DNA of 64,000 nucleotides from contig CM063255.1 of NCBI GenBank assembly GCA_032158295.1, forward strand, positions 6,167,501 to 6,231,500, given 5' to 3'. The notes below the pieces were generated by a model, which ran no database searches, was not told the DNA's origin, and worked only from the letters and a program-made list of their open reading frames with translations. This document shows positions 1 through 14,266 of this stretch, piece after piece. The stretch is from Pycnopodia helianthoides. Its lineage: Eukaryota; Echinodermata; Asteroidea; Forcipulatida; Asteriidae. The position numbers and the translations under genes were made by a program. Position 1 is the first letter of the stretch; every line of letters starts with the position of its first letter.

Positions 1-3000
1 ATAGTACCAGAAAGACACACACTGTACACCATGACAAACCACTAATTTGTGTCAAATTTTGTACGTATTACTTTTACATAATTTTAAAGTGATCGGATAT
101 TAATTGTGTAGATCCCCTTTTCCCTTGCAATCGTTACGAGACGTTATGAATTTCACATCAACACCAAAGTGGTGACCGCGTGCGGGACCCACTTTTATGA
201 GAGATTAAAAATTAACACCACTGGTGTTATTTCAACACTAATTATTTTATTTTTTTCAACACGAATATGGATGGTGATAAAAAGGGGCTATACTTCCCCC
301 CTTTACCCCTCCCATTGCTGTTGGGGGTCTCCTCATTGTCTGTAGCTATCGGAGCACCGAAGGTCTGAACGGCGCATGTCCACACCCCGTCAAGCACTCA
401 TTTTTATTGATAAATGATCTCAACTAGCCTTAAGAAAACCCACCTCAATTGAACCATTAAAATGTTTACCAGTTTGGCATAACGCCAGAGCTCATGATAA
501 CTTTTTAATTTTCCCCGGACGACGTTCCGAGCGGCAATGGTTTTTTTTTTCTTTCCCAAAACCCTTTCTTTCTCTCTTTCCTTTCTGGTAGAGAAAATCA
601 CCGGGGTCCAGTCGCACGCCAATCGGCGGTTGGTTTGGGACTGGGCTGCGCCGGGGCCACCGTACCGTCTCCGTGGTTTGTTCCCGCACCTGCACGAGCG
701 CTGACAAAATCGTGGGCACCGTGTCCCCTTACTAATCAGTAACGTCTTGGCGGCCGTCCAGCTGCCGGGGATGGGGGTATCTGTTCATATACAGGACCAC
801 GAGACAAACAGCCGTGGGTCTTGTATACGGAAACCTCGGCCGAGGAGGGTTGGGTTACCCTACTGGAGTCTTATACCGTCCGCTCGCTCAATCTCACCCA
901 CGGACCGTCGCACCACGTGTTCCCGTGTGTGTATATAATTCCCGGTCTTTTGTTTCTTTACCAATATCAGAGTTGATTTGTTGGTTTTGTTCACACTGTG
1001 TGTCACATAGCACATGCCACGAGTATGAGATTTAGAGGGGGGGGGGGGACACCATTAAACCACAATTCTTTCACTTGATGTGACATTGGCAAAAGAGGCA
1101 ACCGGTGAATGCGTACGCATATAAGGCCAATGATTGGATAAAGTTTGAGTTCTACATTACCCCCCTCTGTCACTTATTGACCTGTGATTGAGTTTTCATG
1201 CGTGCGCTGCGGGCGATTGACTGAAAAGAATACGACGAACCCGCAGTGAGAGTGGGGGCCTCACACCGGCCAAGCCATCAAGCCAGAGTCTAGGTCTAAA
1301 GACCTCAATCTGCAGCAGCTATTCATGTCAAGATTGCGGGAAGTATTGCGTTACTGTCCCGGTCGCCCGCTTACCCTCGTCCCCCTTTGTACCCCTCCAC
1401 CTCGCCTGTTAATCCGTATTAATTACTGCTTCTTCTATTTCCACGCCAGCGGTGCTAAACGGTTTCATCGGGCGAGTTTTTTTCCCCTTCTTTCTCCCCC
1501 TTCTTCTTTCTGTCCCGCATCGCTTAGAAATCTCGGAGTTTTGTTAAAGTTTTGTACCACGGGGAGACGCTAGACCGAGCGTGTCAGCAGTCCAATAGCC
1601 CCAGGCGATATGCCTCGCGAGACCCCGGTCTTATGCACGAGCGGTTCTCTGGTCGATCAGCGCACGACGGAGTGATCGTCCAACTCCGACTGTTAAATGT
1701 ACGTTCGTTCTCTCAACAAATTGTTCTCCTCTTAACTTTTCTTTTTGATCTTCCAATTTCCTTGCCATGCCTCTTTTGTGTCCCTAAGTAAACTTCCCCG
1801 AACAGCTCCATGATTAATAGGCCACAGCACTGGTTCCGGAACTCAGACCCGAATTCCAATCCTTTGTAAACTACCCCCCAAAAAGGGGGGAAACAAAGTT
1901 TAGTTGTCGGATTTTATGCGAGCACGCTCTTTGAGCCAGAGAAATAAATCACTTTCTCCGGACCTTACACAAACACAGCTATAAATTTCAGCTTGATTCA
2001 AGTCAACCGTGTCGATTTGTTTACAAAGGGAACATCTAAAATCCAGATTTAATTATATTATGCTTTGGACACCAACATATTATTTCAGTTGCTCAGAATT
2101 TCGCCACCTGCGCGACGGACGGGGAAGAAATACAAGCTAAATGCCTCCGTTTCCCGTCTCCCCCAAACCAAGTTTGTTGTGTGTTTTATATTGATTCGTC
2201 GATCGAGAGAACCCGAGTGATCAGTTATACCTCTCGCCAAAGTCAAACCCCACTCGGAAAATGGTCACACGAGGTTAGGGAAAACGTATGCTGTCCCGTC
2301 AGTTCACGGTGGCGTTTTGTAAATCACTTATTAAAATAAATACATTGTCGGGGTTTGCCGATAGCAAGTCCGATAAAAACACTTGCTGGGGAATAATACG
2401 GACAATTTTGTTCGCACTCGTTCGGCTAACAGGGAAAACGTGCAGTGGCATATAATAATCAAGACCGCTTCAGGACTTGTGTTTTTCTCTGGCGGATGCC
2501 TGGAAGCAGTTTGATATACGTTTGGCAACAATGAGACGCAAGTATAACTATAGCCCTCTAACAGATCTGGGATGGAGCATTAATTGGACAGAAGCACACA
2601 GATGGTTCGTTCATGATTATGCTGGTGGTGGTTGGGGGGGGGGGGGGGAGTTTGTAATCGAAGGCAAGGTGTTGCGTTTGGACTTGCAGATTCGGACCTC
2701 GGTCAAGGAGAGGAGGTTGGGGGCGGGGGTCAGTGGATGTCATTTTAAACATGCAGCCACGAAACGCGGACTTTTACAAGTTCATTGTATATGGTTAATG
2801 CTCGTGATTACGTATATTCATATTTAAATATTCTCTACCTTTTTCTAGTTGTGCTTAGTACAGTCACTCTCCTTAATAAGGGCACTGTTCTAAGGAGATT
2901 CTGCTTCATAAAGAGCACATTTTGAAGTCAGTACTGAATCTTATTTCTGTTTCTTTGTTTTGCCGATACTCTTACAAAAACGTTCCTGTTTAAGTAAAGA

Positions 3001-3891
3001 CGCAATTTGGCCAGTAACCATGTTATATCGAGACCCGAGTACATAGAAATAGATTAGAGTGGGTTATTAGGATTTACGCTAGTTCGCATTATACCGACAC
3101 GGAGCCACGGCGCGCAAGGCTACTGTTTCAATTTCAGCTTCGGCTTGGCTTGGCTGCGTCGATTTGAATGGGGGATGGCTTGACCATAAAGGTCCTTTGA
3201 TTTGCCACCCTATACAGCTGCGAAGTGGACCATCCAATTGATGCTCTGACCAAAACATTGGCTTAGAAGTAACTCAAAACGAATATATTAATTGAATAGT
3301 CAATGAAAGCATATCTAGCCGACTGCTTTACAATAAAAAAAAGTTTACACTTGAGTAATTTTTTTTACTAAGAATCAAATTCTTTTTGTCCTATTGATTG
3401 CAACTTTGGGAGAATACACAGGGTTTGTCATTAGTTGTTTAGTGGCTTGCCTGTGTAGAACCAGTTAGCTTTGTCATTTTACTAGACAAGTCCATCAGCT
3501 TTTCCACTAGTCCGTATTTCAAGAAGTGGGGAACGCTTTTCAACACCGAACTATAGTCAGCTGGACCACTTTAGAGTGAATTTTGACTGGTCCTCAGGCA
3601 TTTTGGGCCAGAAAACCACTGTCAAGAAAGAACGCAAAATAGTGTTTGTATGAATTAACGAGCTACCCGACTCGAAAGAGGCCCGTCTTCTGCCTGACAT
3701 TGACCCGTAACCAGTGAGCTATGCCAGGCAGCTGGCGGCACCACGATCCGCGGCCTGAATCCTCAGTTCAAGGAAACTACGGACAAACGTGCACTCAGAT
3801 GACCTAAACACTGCCCTCCTTCCACCACGCACTGCCGCACACACACACGCACACACTCTTCACTTGACCGTCAGGTGCAATTGTTGCTCGA
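1..3891. other. Intergenic, nothing identified
   Basis: No splice-consistent coding pattern, RNA gene or clear repeat family is seen. There are poly-G runs at 1037-1048 and 2634-2648 and a CA-rich stretch at 3836-3860. A small palindrome lies at 213-229. Confidence 0.5.
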
Positions 3892-4015
3892 TACAGGGCA
3901 TGGTGGTACCCCACTCCCCCACCTCTATCGTAAGCTTGGAATCACAGGAATTCTTTAGAGGGTTTTAGGGGGGGGGGGACGACTTATGTACAAGGGGGAA
4001 ATAGAGTGTTAAAGT
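3892..4015. mobile_element. Repeat L fragment
   Basis: Shares with the spacer of the 20803-21144 element the order CATGGTGGTACCCCACTCCC, GCTTGGAATCACAGGAATTC, then a poly-G run and GTGTTAAAGTA. Confidence 0.55.
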
Positions 4016-4365
4016 ATGGGAACATTGGGGAGGGGTTGAACCCTCTAAACCCCAATATCGGCCATGGTATAAGTCAGGTGGCTACTGCTGCTGGCTTTCC
4101 ATTGTTATCTTCACTTCACGGCATTGTGATTTTCGCCTTGGACCGATGTCACAATCCAACCATAGCCGCATCAACGACGGGCTCATACAGCGAACTGTCG
4201 AACAACCTTGTCTATCTTTATACAACTGGGCTTGGGCTGTCGCTGCGTGTTTCCCTTCCACTTTCTGATAGTTTTAAGCCCGGAGTGTGGAAGGCGCATG
4301 TTCAAAATGGCTGACCGGAGCTACTGAACAGGGCACCCATGAGTCGCCTTTGTCGCACCTTTCCG

Positions 4366-4514
4366 TTTAAAGGGAAGGTATACAATTGGTAATCGCTCTA
4401 AAAATTAATGGCAATAAAAACTGACTTGGTTAAAACTGAGTACAGCAACTTTCGATAGTATAAAGCAATTTGAGAAATATTTCAATTCAAAATAATGTGG
4501 ATATGCAAAAATAT
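4366..4514 (+). mobile_element. Repeat C fragment left of the tandem array
   Basis: Starts TTTAAAGGGAAGGTATACAA and shows the repeat C left-end order (TTGGTAAT, TAAAAACTGACTTGGT, ATAGTATAAA). It is interrupted where the array starts. Confidence 0.6.
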
Positions 4515-4848
4515 GTCAGTTCCCCCCCCCCCCCCCAAATTTGAATCTGAGAAACGTTTCTGTCGATTCTTTATGCGTGGACATATTCGCTGCGGATTTT
4601 GACGATATTTCAAAAATGCGACCATTGTATATATCTACATTTATATAGGATTAAAACAATCAAACGGTCACAAAAACCAAATGTATACTTTGCCTTTAAT
4701 TTCATTATCATTTCAAAGACGTTTATGTGTATGTTATATCGGGGTGTAACTTTCAGTAACTACTCCACATTAGTTAGTGACAATAAAAACTAAGTTGGTA
4801 AAGAGCACTGGAGAGCTGTTGATATTATAAAACATTGATAGAAAACGC

Positions 4849-5016
<168 letters not shown>

Positions 5017-5499
5017 AGAAGAAGTCACATTCAGTGTAATCAAAGAATATATGAGGAAAAACAGTGCGCCAAAAGACTTTGAGGCATTGCAAAATATTCC
5101 CCTCTATTGAAACACGAAGAAGAATGACTAAAAACCCTGCACGTGCTGACATACTTAAAGGAACATTACAGTCAGTTCCCCCCCCCCAAATTTGAATCTG
5201 AGAAACGTTTCTGTCGATTCTTTATGCGTGGACATATTCGCTGCGGATTTTGACGATATTTCAAAAATGCGACCATTGTATATATCTACATTTATATAGG
5301 ATTAAAACAATCAAACGGTCACAAAAACCAAATGTATACTTTGCCTTTAATTTCATTATCATTTCAAAGACGTTTATGTGTATGTTATATCGGGGTGTAA
5401 CTTTCAGTAACTACTCCACATTAGTTAGTGACAATAAAAACTAAGTTGGTAAAGAGCACTGGAGAGCTGTTGATATTATAAAACATTGATAGAAAACGC

Positions 5500-5693
<194 letters not shown>

Positions 5694-6171
5694 GAAGTCA
5701 CATTCAGTGTAATCAAAGAATATATGAGGAAAAACAGTGCGCCAAAAGACTTTGAGGCATTGCAAAATATTCCCCTCTATTGAAACACGAAGAAGAATGA
5801 CTAAAACCCTGCACGTGCTGACATACTTAAAGGAACATTACAGTCAGTTCCCCCCCCCCCCCAAATTTGAATCTGAGAAACGTTTCTGTCGATTCTTTAT
5901 GCGTGGACATATTCGCTGCGGATTTTGACGATATTTCAAAAATGCGACCATTGTATATATCTACATTTATATAGGATTAAAACAATCAAACGGTCACAAA
6001 AACCAAATGTATACTTTGCCTTTAATTTCATTATCATTTCAAAGACGTTTATGTGTATGTTATATCGGGGTGTAACTTTCAGTAACTACTCCACATTAGT
6101 TAGTGACAATAAAAACTAAGTTGGTAAAGAGCACTGGAGAGCTGTTGATATTATAAAACATTGATAGAAAA

Positions 6172-6180
6172 CGCGGAGAG

Positions 6181-6213
<33 letters not shown>

Positions 6214-6261
6214 GGGAGAGAGAGGAGAGGAGAGAGAGAGAGGAGAGAGAGAGGAGAGGAG

Positions 6262-6348
<87 letters not shown>

Positions 6349-6386
6349 AGAGACAGAGACAGAGACGAGAAGAGAGAGAGAAGAAG
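6172..6386 (+). repeat. (GA)n microsatellite, array unit 3
   Basis: GA tract with many GGA/AGA phase breaks, more irregular than units 1 and 2. Confidence 0.93.
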
Positions 6387-6842
6387 AAGTCACATTCAGT
6401 GTAATCAAAGAATATATGAGGAAAAACAGTGCGCCAAAAGACTTTGAGGCATTGCAAATATTCCCCTCTATTGAAACACGAAGAAGAATGACTAAAACCT
6501 GCACGTGCTGACATACTTAAAGGAACATTACAGTCAGTTCCCCCCCAAATTTGAATTGAGAAACGTTTCTGTCGATTCTTTATGCGTGGACATATTCGCT
6601 GCGGATTTTGACGATATTTCAAAATGCGACATTGTATTATCTACATTTATATAGGATTAAACAATCAAACGGTCACAAACCAATGTATACTTGCTTTAAT
6701 TTCATTATCATTTCAAGACGTTTATGTGTATGTTATATCGGGGTGTAACTTCAGTAACTACTCCACATTAGTTAGTGACAATAAAAACTAAGTTGGTAAA
6801 GAGCATGGAGAGCTGTTGATATTATAAAAATTGATAGAAAAC

Positions 6843-6886
6843 GCGAGAGAGAGAGAGAGGAAGAAAAGGAGAGAGAGAGAGAGAGG

Positions 6887-6928
<42 letters not shown>

Positions 6929-6985
6929 AGGAGAGGAGAGAGAGAGAGGAGAGAGAGAGGAGAGAGAGAGGAGAGAGAGAGGAGG

Positions 6986-7040
<55 letters not shown>

Positions 7041-7063
7041 GAGAGAAGAGAGAGAGAAGAAAG
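6843..7063 (+). repeat. (GA)n microsatellite, array unit 4
   Basis: Irregular GA tract with GGA breaks, similar to unit 3. Confidence 0.93.
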
Positions 7064-7195
7064 AAGTCACATTCAGTGTAATCAAAGAATGTATGAGGAA
7101 AAACAGTGCGCCAAAAGACTTTGAGGCATTGCAAAATATTCCCCTCTATTGAAACACGAAGAAGAATGACTAAAACCCTGCACGTGCTGACATAC

Positions 7196-7588
7196 TTAAA
7201 GGAACATTACAGAATTGGTAAGAAAAAAACTTGTAAAATTTACTTTTTGATCACAGATTTACATAAAACTTACACGGTCTAATGATGATGATAGTAGAAA
7301 ACATCCCTTGAAATATTTATGTCTGAAATGCCATATTTGATGAGAAATTAATAAACTAGTTTTCAGATTGGAGTTTATCGCTCAGTGAGCGTTTTATTCA
7401 TTTGTTGAATCTATATGATTTCATGCAAATGTGTAATCGGTTTTTCACTATTTTCTCGTGACCCAGATGGCCGATCGATCTCAAACTTCTACAGGTTTGT
7501 CAGTTTATGTATATGGTGGATTACATAGAGTTCTTACACTGTCAGCAACTGTTTTGTTAGCAAAACCAATTCTGTAATGTTCCTTTAA
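7196..7588 (+). mobile_element. MITE-like element, repeat B copy 1
   Basis: A 393-bp non-coding element bounded by terminal inverted repeats: TTAAAGGAACATTACAGAAT at the left and its complement ending CCTTTAA at the right. The ends look like TTAA, which may be the target duplication. It adjoins the four-unit array, and the last unit reads into its left end. Confidence 0.85.
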
Positions 7589-9867
7589 ACATTTCCATTT
7601 TCTTAGACACGTCGCACACACTGGTCAGCTCATATGCCATGGTATACTAAGCTGGACCATGTCACTAGAGGGGATATCAATCAACAGGGGTCAGTGATTT
7701 GGTTAAGAGGGGGACAGGACAAAACCCTGCCAACACCCAATTGTGTACAAAACCGATATACAAATTGTCAGTGGTATAGATGAAACCAAACTATAAAACT
7801 TGATTAATTAAGCAAAAAACAAATAAGCTTAAAATTACCCCGGCAATACCTGTACATGTAAACAACACACTTAGATAAAACAATTGTTGAAAACATGCAA
7901 AACGCTTTGAGCGTTTGGAGGAATCCTGACAAACGCACCTTTGACCTCGCATCCCATTGCGCGTCTTGCAGATAGGGGGACCAGTTGGACAGGGGACCAG
8001 TAGCAGTGACCATCTCTTTGACTAATATACCGGTGCCTGTCCTTATCCGTGCGGATAAGGACAGCGTATACCCAGTCTAGTCAGCATGTGCTGCCTTTTT
8101 CCACAGAGGGCCTGCTGCCAACCAAGAACCTGCAGGGGCGTTGCAACCAAACAGGCGCTGCAGGGTTTTTAAAACAAAAACAGCACAAACTCCGTGTGAA
8201 ATTATGTTCAAATGAGCATCAAAAACAATACTCAAAATGATACTGGTAGTTCACGGCTCGGGTGGGACTTTCACTTCTCAACCTCCCCCCCTCCCTACCC
8301 CACCCCACCCCACCCCCACTCCCACGCCGCATGACCCTCCTCAGATTGAAGCCACGCATACAAGTCATACTCGTGAACCAAGACCATCGTCTGATTGAGC
8401 ATTATTTCTTATAGAGTCCCATACCACACAATGCACGATAGAAACATCTCCGTTGAACTCACAATCGTTTTATATAGGTGTGGTCTATGCAGGGACTCTC
8501 AATCAAATCCACCAATTGAATTCCGACCAAATAATATAACACCGAGCTGGAAAATCGTATATGCGATTAATTACTACGAGTTAATTAATCAACTCTCAAG
8601 CTCTCGGGGATGCATTGTTGCAGTCAGCAGGTCACGATGACCCTCGTTTGTCAGGATGTGGTGAAAAACTGCCACGCGCCCTTCCTTATTTTTTTTGTTT
8701 TGTTGTTAATGCCGTCTCTTTCTATTATAAAGAATGCCTTTGTGGTTTATTATTTTCCACTTCGGATTTAGATGGGGGAACCAATTAATTAAAAAACTGA
8801 CATATTAATAGTTTAATTTTGTGCAGATATCATTTCACACGAAATTAAACTATAACACATCTCTAGTCACTCCAACCCTAAATAAGACGTCTGTGTACTC
8901 AATACGAGAAAATGTCCCGTGCAACTAGGATGCACGTTATACGCTTGCGAGGTAATGATATAATATAAAACGGTGAAAACATTGTTTGACAAAAACGATT
9001 CTCGTCATAAAAACAAATTAGTCAATTTGGGGTTTAACGAACTAAAGTAAAATAATTGACTAGAGTGGGATCTGAACCCTGCAACCTCGGGCTTTAACCC
9101 TTAATGGAGGCATTGCCGTTAGCCATGACATTATTTTGTTTATTATTTTGCCAGTTTCTAAAAAGTGCAATGACCCGAGGGAGCCAAAGTCAATGATATT
9201 CTAGGCTGGACCATTCCACATATCTAAGGGGGCAGGGGGGGGGTCAGGTCTCAGTGTTGTTGTTTCTGTTTTTTTGTTAGTTTTTTTTTTTAGGATGGAC
9301 ATATTGTTTTGCAGTCATATGACTTAGTGCAATATCCCATGCCAAATATAAATCTACCCAGATCAAACCCTCTGATAAGTGGAGCCATCTCTTTTTCCCC
9401 CACTAATTAATACATAGTTAATTAAAGAAAAATAAGACTCAAAGCATCTTAGACAATAGCTGGGCATGTAAAAAAACAGGGAACTTTTAACGTACGGTTA
9501 AAAGAGCCAACTGAGCCAAAATGTAGCGTCTGACTTCTAATAAAAAACATTTATAATAGCCGATGGCATTGCAAAACTGTGATTCAATAATTGCTTCTTC
9601 GTTTTTTGTTAGTGGGTTAGGACTGCACGTACTGGCCTTTAACATTAACATTAATTCATTAATTTGGAGCATTTTTGGGGTTGCAGATGCAGCCTTTTGT
9701 GCTTTAACTGAAAGTATAAGCCGTCAAGTAATAAAGACTGCTTGGTTAAGGGGGCGGGGGGGGGGGGTGATTTTCCCCAAATGCTATCAGATAAAAACAA
9801 AAGTTCTAATTTATAATACAGGGGTTGCAAACCCGGGTCGTGCGCCTATGGATACGATACAACCTTG
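7589..9867. other. Intergenic, little identified
   Basis: Apart from the palindrome at 8037-8064 and a tRNA-like fragment at about 9062-9125, I see only low-complexity tracts (C-rich 8285-8325, T-rich 9270-9290, poly-G 9761-9768). Confidence 0.45.
8037..8064. repeat. Perfect short palindrome, 13-bp arms
   Basis: CTGTCCTTATCCG, a 2-nt centre, then CGGATAAGGACAG. It may be part of an unrecognised inverted-repeat element. Confidence 0.8.
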
Positions 9868-9990
9868 ATCCCACGACCACGACGACCACTCATACCTCGT
9901 CCATACACGCCTATGATATCCAGGACCACGACCATACCTACTGCCACCACTATGACCACGACAATGACCACCTTGACCACATCCACTCTG
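9868..9990 (+). repeat. Degenerate (GACCAC)n minisatellite
   Basis: Irregular repeats of GACCACGAC and CCACCACT, continuing as C/A-rich DNA. It gives a His/Asp-rich artefact frame on + and a Val-rich one on -. Confidence 0.75.
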
Positions 9991-10199
9991 ACTCTGGTTT
10001 CAGAAAGGCTGTCATAGCAATAAAAGTGACATATTATAAGATGACATTGAAACAGACGAAGTCCAAGGTACAACTTGTGTTTATATATGTATGTTTTAAC
10101 GCCCTCCCCATCAACTACAAATGAGGCTAAATTGTGACCTTCACCATTTTCTGTTTTCAAGATTGGAATCACAAGAAAGCGGAGGATACTTGATCAAGC

Positions 10200-10320
10200 G
10201 TCACAACCCACCCCGCCCCGCCCCACCCAACTCACCACATACCCCACCCTCAAACCCTGCAGCCGTCCCCAGCACACAAACACCCACACCCACACCCTCA
10301 CCCCAACACAACCTCTCTTT
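10200..10320 (+). repeat. C/A-rich low-complexity stretch
   Basis: Runs of CCCACCC and ACACCCAC with no repeat unit long enough to define and no coding signal. Confidence 0.7.
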
Positions 10321-12153
10321 CTCTTCACAACCTCTCTTTCTCTTTGCATTTCGTTACATAATGTAGTCTTATTTTAATACCTTTTTCTCGACCCCCCCCA
10401 AAAAAAACCCACCCCAAACATGCCCACATCTAACGACCCACACGAAAACACAGTGTCACTTTTTTTTAACAGTACAAATCCTATACACGGAAAAAATAAA
10501 AGCTTATGAAAAATCTTAATTGCTGTATAATCTCTTTGCAAAGTCCCATTGACAATAAACAGCGGGCACCCTTTTTTAATCAGTTTTGTTCATTTTTTTG
10601 TTGTTGTTGTCGGTGAGTGGCTTTCCTTTTATATAGTTCATCTCTCGGAACAAGCAAGCTCGGCATATGGGACCCGTGCCTGAGATACCGACTATTACTA
10701 ACCCCTCATCAGACACTTAATAACCCTCTTATTTAATTCGGATTATGAATACAGGCCCCCCGTCGGGTTGAGGAATAAAACATGGTTTGGCACAAAGCCG
10801 TGGGAGAAAAATTCAGAGTTGTAATAGAGTGATTTTAGCCTTTTATTTGGACCGACGCGTGTGTCATACCTGCCTACAATACAAGTGTGCATGTCCGTGA
10901 ACATTCAAAGACGGCCTTTGAAATGTCCTCTTTTTTTGTGTGTTATGGTTTTTTTCTCCCCCCCTTATTTTAATGCACCCAGTCGAAGATCGTAAACCAG
11001 ACCAGTCCGGGAAACAATAGGGTTTCCCGTGGATGGGGGGGGGGGGGGGGATTGATTGTACACAACGGGCTGCTGTGGTCCCCGTACTCTCGACCGGTCG
11101 TGTGTGCCGTCCGCCCCCGGGGCTCCAAGCACGAATCGCAAGTGGGCGGCGAGCGGGCCGCGCACGGTGAGCATACCGCGTTCACCTGTCACGTTTTGCA
11201 GTACATTATGGTGCGGCACACGCGGGGGAACAAAGATCAGCGGTTACAGGGACGGGGGGCTACACTTAAACCGGCCTTCGCTGAGGTTTGATTGATATTA
11301 ATGCGAGGAAAAGCAACACATTGACGAATCTGCACACAGGAGAAATGCACTTCGCATGCGAAACCGCAGAACCGAATCCAGTAGCGAAAAATCCATTGAC
11401 ATCATTTAGCACAATGCAAAACCATAACACTACCAGACATTATTTTAATACTGCAAATTGCGCTCTCAAAATTCATCAAGAAAACTGAAAAAAGTAAGAT
11501 TTTCATTGACGCCAGTCAAGCACGTCAAACAATTGAAACTCCGCTCGGCAAGTCAAACAATGAAATCAAATTCAAGGGAACTTGTAAAGATAGAGTTGCT
11601 CGTGGGCCTAGATACAACTAGCCCACATTTCACCGTGAAAAAAAAAATGATACAACGCTCGTTGCTCAGTGGTAAGCGGAAGGCGTGTTGAAAAGTGGAA
11701 GGAAAGGAGTGGTTAAATGCTTTGCAATTTTTTTTTGTATTGCGTATTGTGAAGTTATTATGCTTTCTTGCTTCAAGAACGTCAAAGTATCAAGCTCGGA
11801 AAACAGCCATTAGTTCTCAATAAAACAGCACCCTACTGCAGCTGACCTCGTAAAATCACCAATTAGTTAATAACTAATTAATTTCTGTATAAAATCTTTT
11901 CCTTTTTTAACAATCTGTCCTCATATCAAAGCAAACAAACAGGAAGGAAAAAAATGTTCACTTGTCTGCGACACTTCGATCAGCCTCTTCAGCTGTGTGT
12001 GGACACTTTACCTCAATATGCGTTTTTTTTACAAATCCCTTGGAATCATTATATTGAAAAGCAAGAAAAAGGAAAGGAAAAAAAACAAAAAAAACAGCTA
12101 TAACCTCTGCAGAAAAAAATAATGAATATATATGTATATTTTATTAATTGTTC

Positions 12154-12175
12154 TTATATATATATATATATACAT
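12154..12175 (+). repeat. (TA)n microsatellite
   Basis: Alternating TA of about 20 nt in an A/T-rich neighbourhood. Confidence 0.85.
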
Positions 12176-12278
12176 ATCCTAATAAGAGAAACTAACTTCA
12201 AGTTGACTGTTGACTAAAGCTTCCCCCTAGATGAGTAGTGAGACTTGCAGGATTAATTAATGAATTTTCTACCTAAAG

Positions 12279-12395
12279 GTGTGTGGGGTGTGGTGGTGGG
12301 GTGGGGGTGGGGTGGGATGGGGTGGGGTGGGGTGGGTGGGTGGGGTGGGGTGGGGTGGGGTGGGGTGGGGTGGGGTGTGGGGGTGGGGTGGGGGG
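12279..12395 (+). repeat. G-rich minisatellite (GGTGG)n
   Basis: Dense runs of GGTGGGGTGGG with essentially all G on the + strand, capable of forming G-quadruplexes. The Gly/Trp/Val-rich reading frames over it are artefacts. Confidence 0.92.
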
Positions 12396-13007
12396 CACCT
12401 CCGCCACAACAACCCCACATTCACTGTGCAGGTAAGTCCTATAAATAAACCAAGTTGGGGTTTCTATAAAGGACAAGAATTCACAAAACGTAGCCCATCT
12501 CATACTTGTACATACAAAGTAGCTGCCACAGGAATGAGATTCATTTCAATTATATTCAACTGTGCATTTCCACACACAATTCACTAACAGATGGAGAACA
12601 GGTAATAAGAAAGGAGTGAAATAGAGGCGAGGCAAAGGACAAGCCCAGGCTGGTAGCGGCTTGCCTTTAGAAATACAGTAAATATACACAAAATGCAACT
12701 ACCAATTGGACAGACAACAACACTGCACCAAATCTAAAAGGAGTTCCAGAGAGAGAGAGAAGCACTGCCAGCCATGTCTCTCAGGACAAATTGCAAATGT
12801 CACCATCTTATAAGCACAATCTTGACAGCACAGGGACAGAGCACAAATGGATTTTGCAATCCACCCTCTCCAGGACAGCAGCAATGCAATTATAGGAGAG
12901 TACAACAATGCAGGATGCAAGAAGAACACACAACAAACATGCATCATTAGTAGAGCGACATTGTGGGTGCCCCCCCCCCACCAATTTGTTTTCCAATTTC
13001 CCTTTTC

Positions 13008-13401
13008 TTAAAGGAACATTACAGAATTGGTTTTTGCAAACAAAACAGTTGCTGGCAGTGTAAGCACTTTATTTAATCCACCATATACATAAACTGACAA
13101 ACCTGTAGAAGTTTGAGATCGATCGGCCATCTGGGTCACGAGAAAATAGTGAAAACCGATTACACATTTGCATGAAATCATATAGATTCAACAAATGAAT
13201 AAAACGCTCACTGAGCGATAAACTCCAATCGGAAAATTAGTTTATTCATTTCTCTTCAAATATGGCAATTCAGACAGAAATATTTCAAGGGATGTTTTCT
13301 ACTACCATCATCATTAGACAGTGTAAGTTTTATGCAAATCTGTGATCAAAAAGTTTATTTTACAAGTTTTTTTCCTTACCAATTCTGTAATGTTCCTTTA
13401 A
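13008..13401 (-). mobile_element. MITE-like element, repeat B copy 2
   Basis: Full-length copy in reverse orientation to copy 1, with the same terminal inverted repeats and the CGCTCACTGAGCGATAAAC internal palindrome. Confidence 0.85.
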
Positions 13402-14069
13402 TATTTTGGTAGTAACCAGCCGAAATCAGCTGTTGTGTTGTTGTCTTTTTTTCGTTTTTTGTTTTTCCTTCTAGGTTTTTAGATACCTTTTTTTCTCGTT
13501 CGAATGTGACTTAATTTCAGAGGGAAATATTTCACCGGGAAAAAAAAGTTCTAGTTGTGAACTTCATAACCATTAAGTTTTTAGACTAAAATTAAACATT
13601 GACGTTTGTAATCCTTACCAATGGCCGCATAAATACTTCCGACGAAAATATTTCTGCGCACGGCCCATTGTTTCCACCTCAACAAGCTGTTAAAAATCCA
13701 ACGCCAAAACTAACTGTTTATAACAAACGAAAATAAACCAAATAATTTTCTCCCCGAGCAATATTATTATTTTTTTCTTAAGAAGAAAAATTAGGTGGGA
13801 TTTAATCCAATTATTTGGAGACTTAGTCTCTGTGAATGATAATCTGTAAATAAAAGGCTGGTGGACGTGGTTGGCCTGACAGATTGTATAGTGCGACGCT
13901 TCAATAATTCGTTGTTGCCATGTGTTGGGGGTGCTGTATGGTTGGCGCCAAGCACGTTTTATACCGAACTATGAATACGAGCGAAGTGACCACAACTGCA
14001 GCACCAGATTTGACTGGCCGTCGTTCTCAAAAATAGGCACACACACAACAAAAAGCTAAAAAGAAAAGG

Positions 14070-14096
14070 AAAAAAAAAAAAAAAAAAAAAAAAAAA
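14070..14096 (+). repeat. Poly-A tract of about 27
   Basis: Uninterrupted A run after an A-rich lead-in. No coding remnant is recognisable upstream. Confidence 0.9.
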
Positions 14097-14266
14097 GCAG
14101 CAAAGATTTGTTGTCACGAAGTCATGCGATTAACGCCTGCAGTAGTATAACTGTCAAATGGGTATGGGGGGGGGGGGGGCTTGTGGATATCTTGGGTTTT
14201 TAAATGGGTATGTACAACATTGGTAAGATCAAACATTTAGTTTGTTTACAGATTTGTTTTTATGTT

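Larger units (their letters stand above)
9991..13007. other. Intergenic, low-complexity only
   Basis: Contains the C/A-rich and G-rich tracts listed separately and a poly-G run at 11035-11050. A moderately GC-rich segment at 11050-11290 has overlapping frames on both strands without family resemblance. Confidence 0.45.

Noticed and set aside
12260..12587. Gly/Trp/Val-rich and Pro/His-rich frames
   Set aside because: Produced by the GGTGG minisatellite on its two strands.
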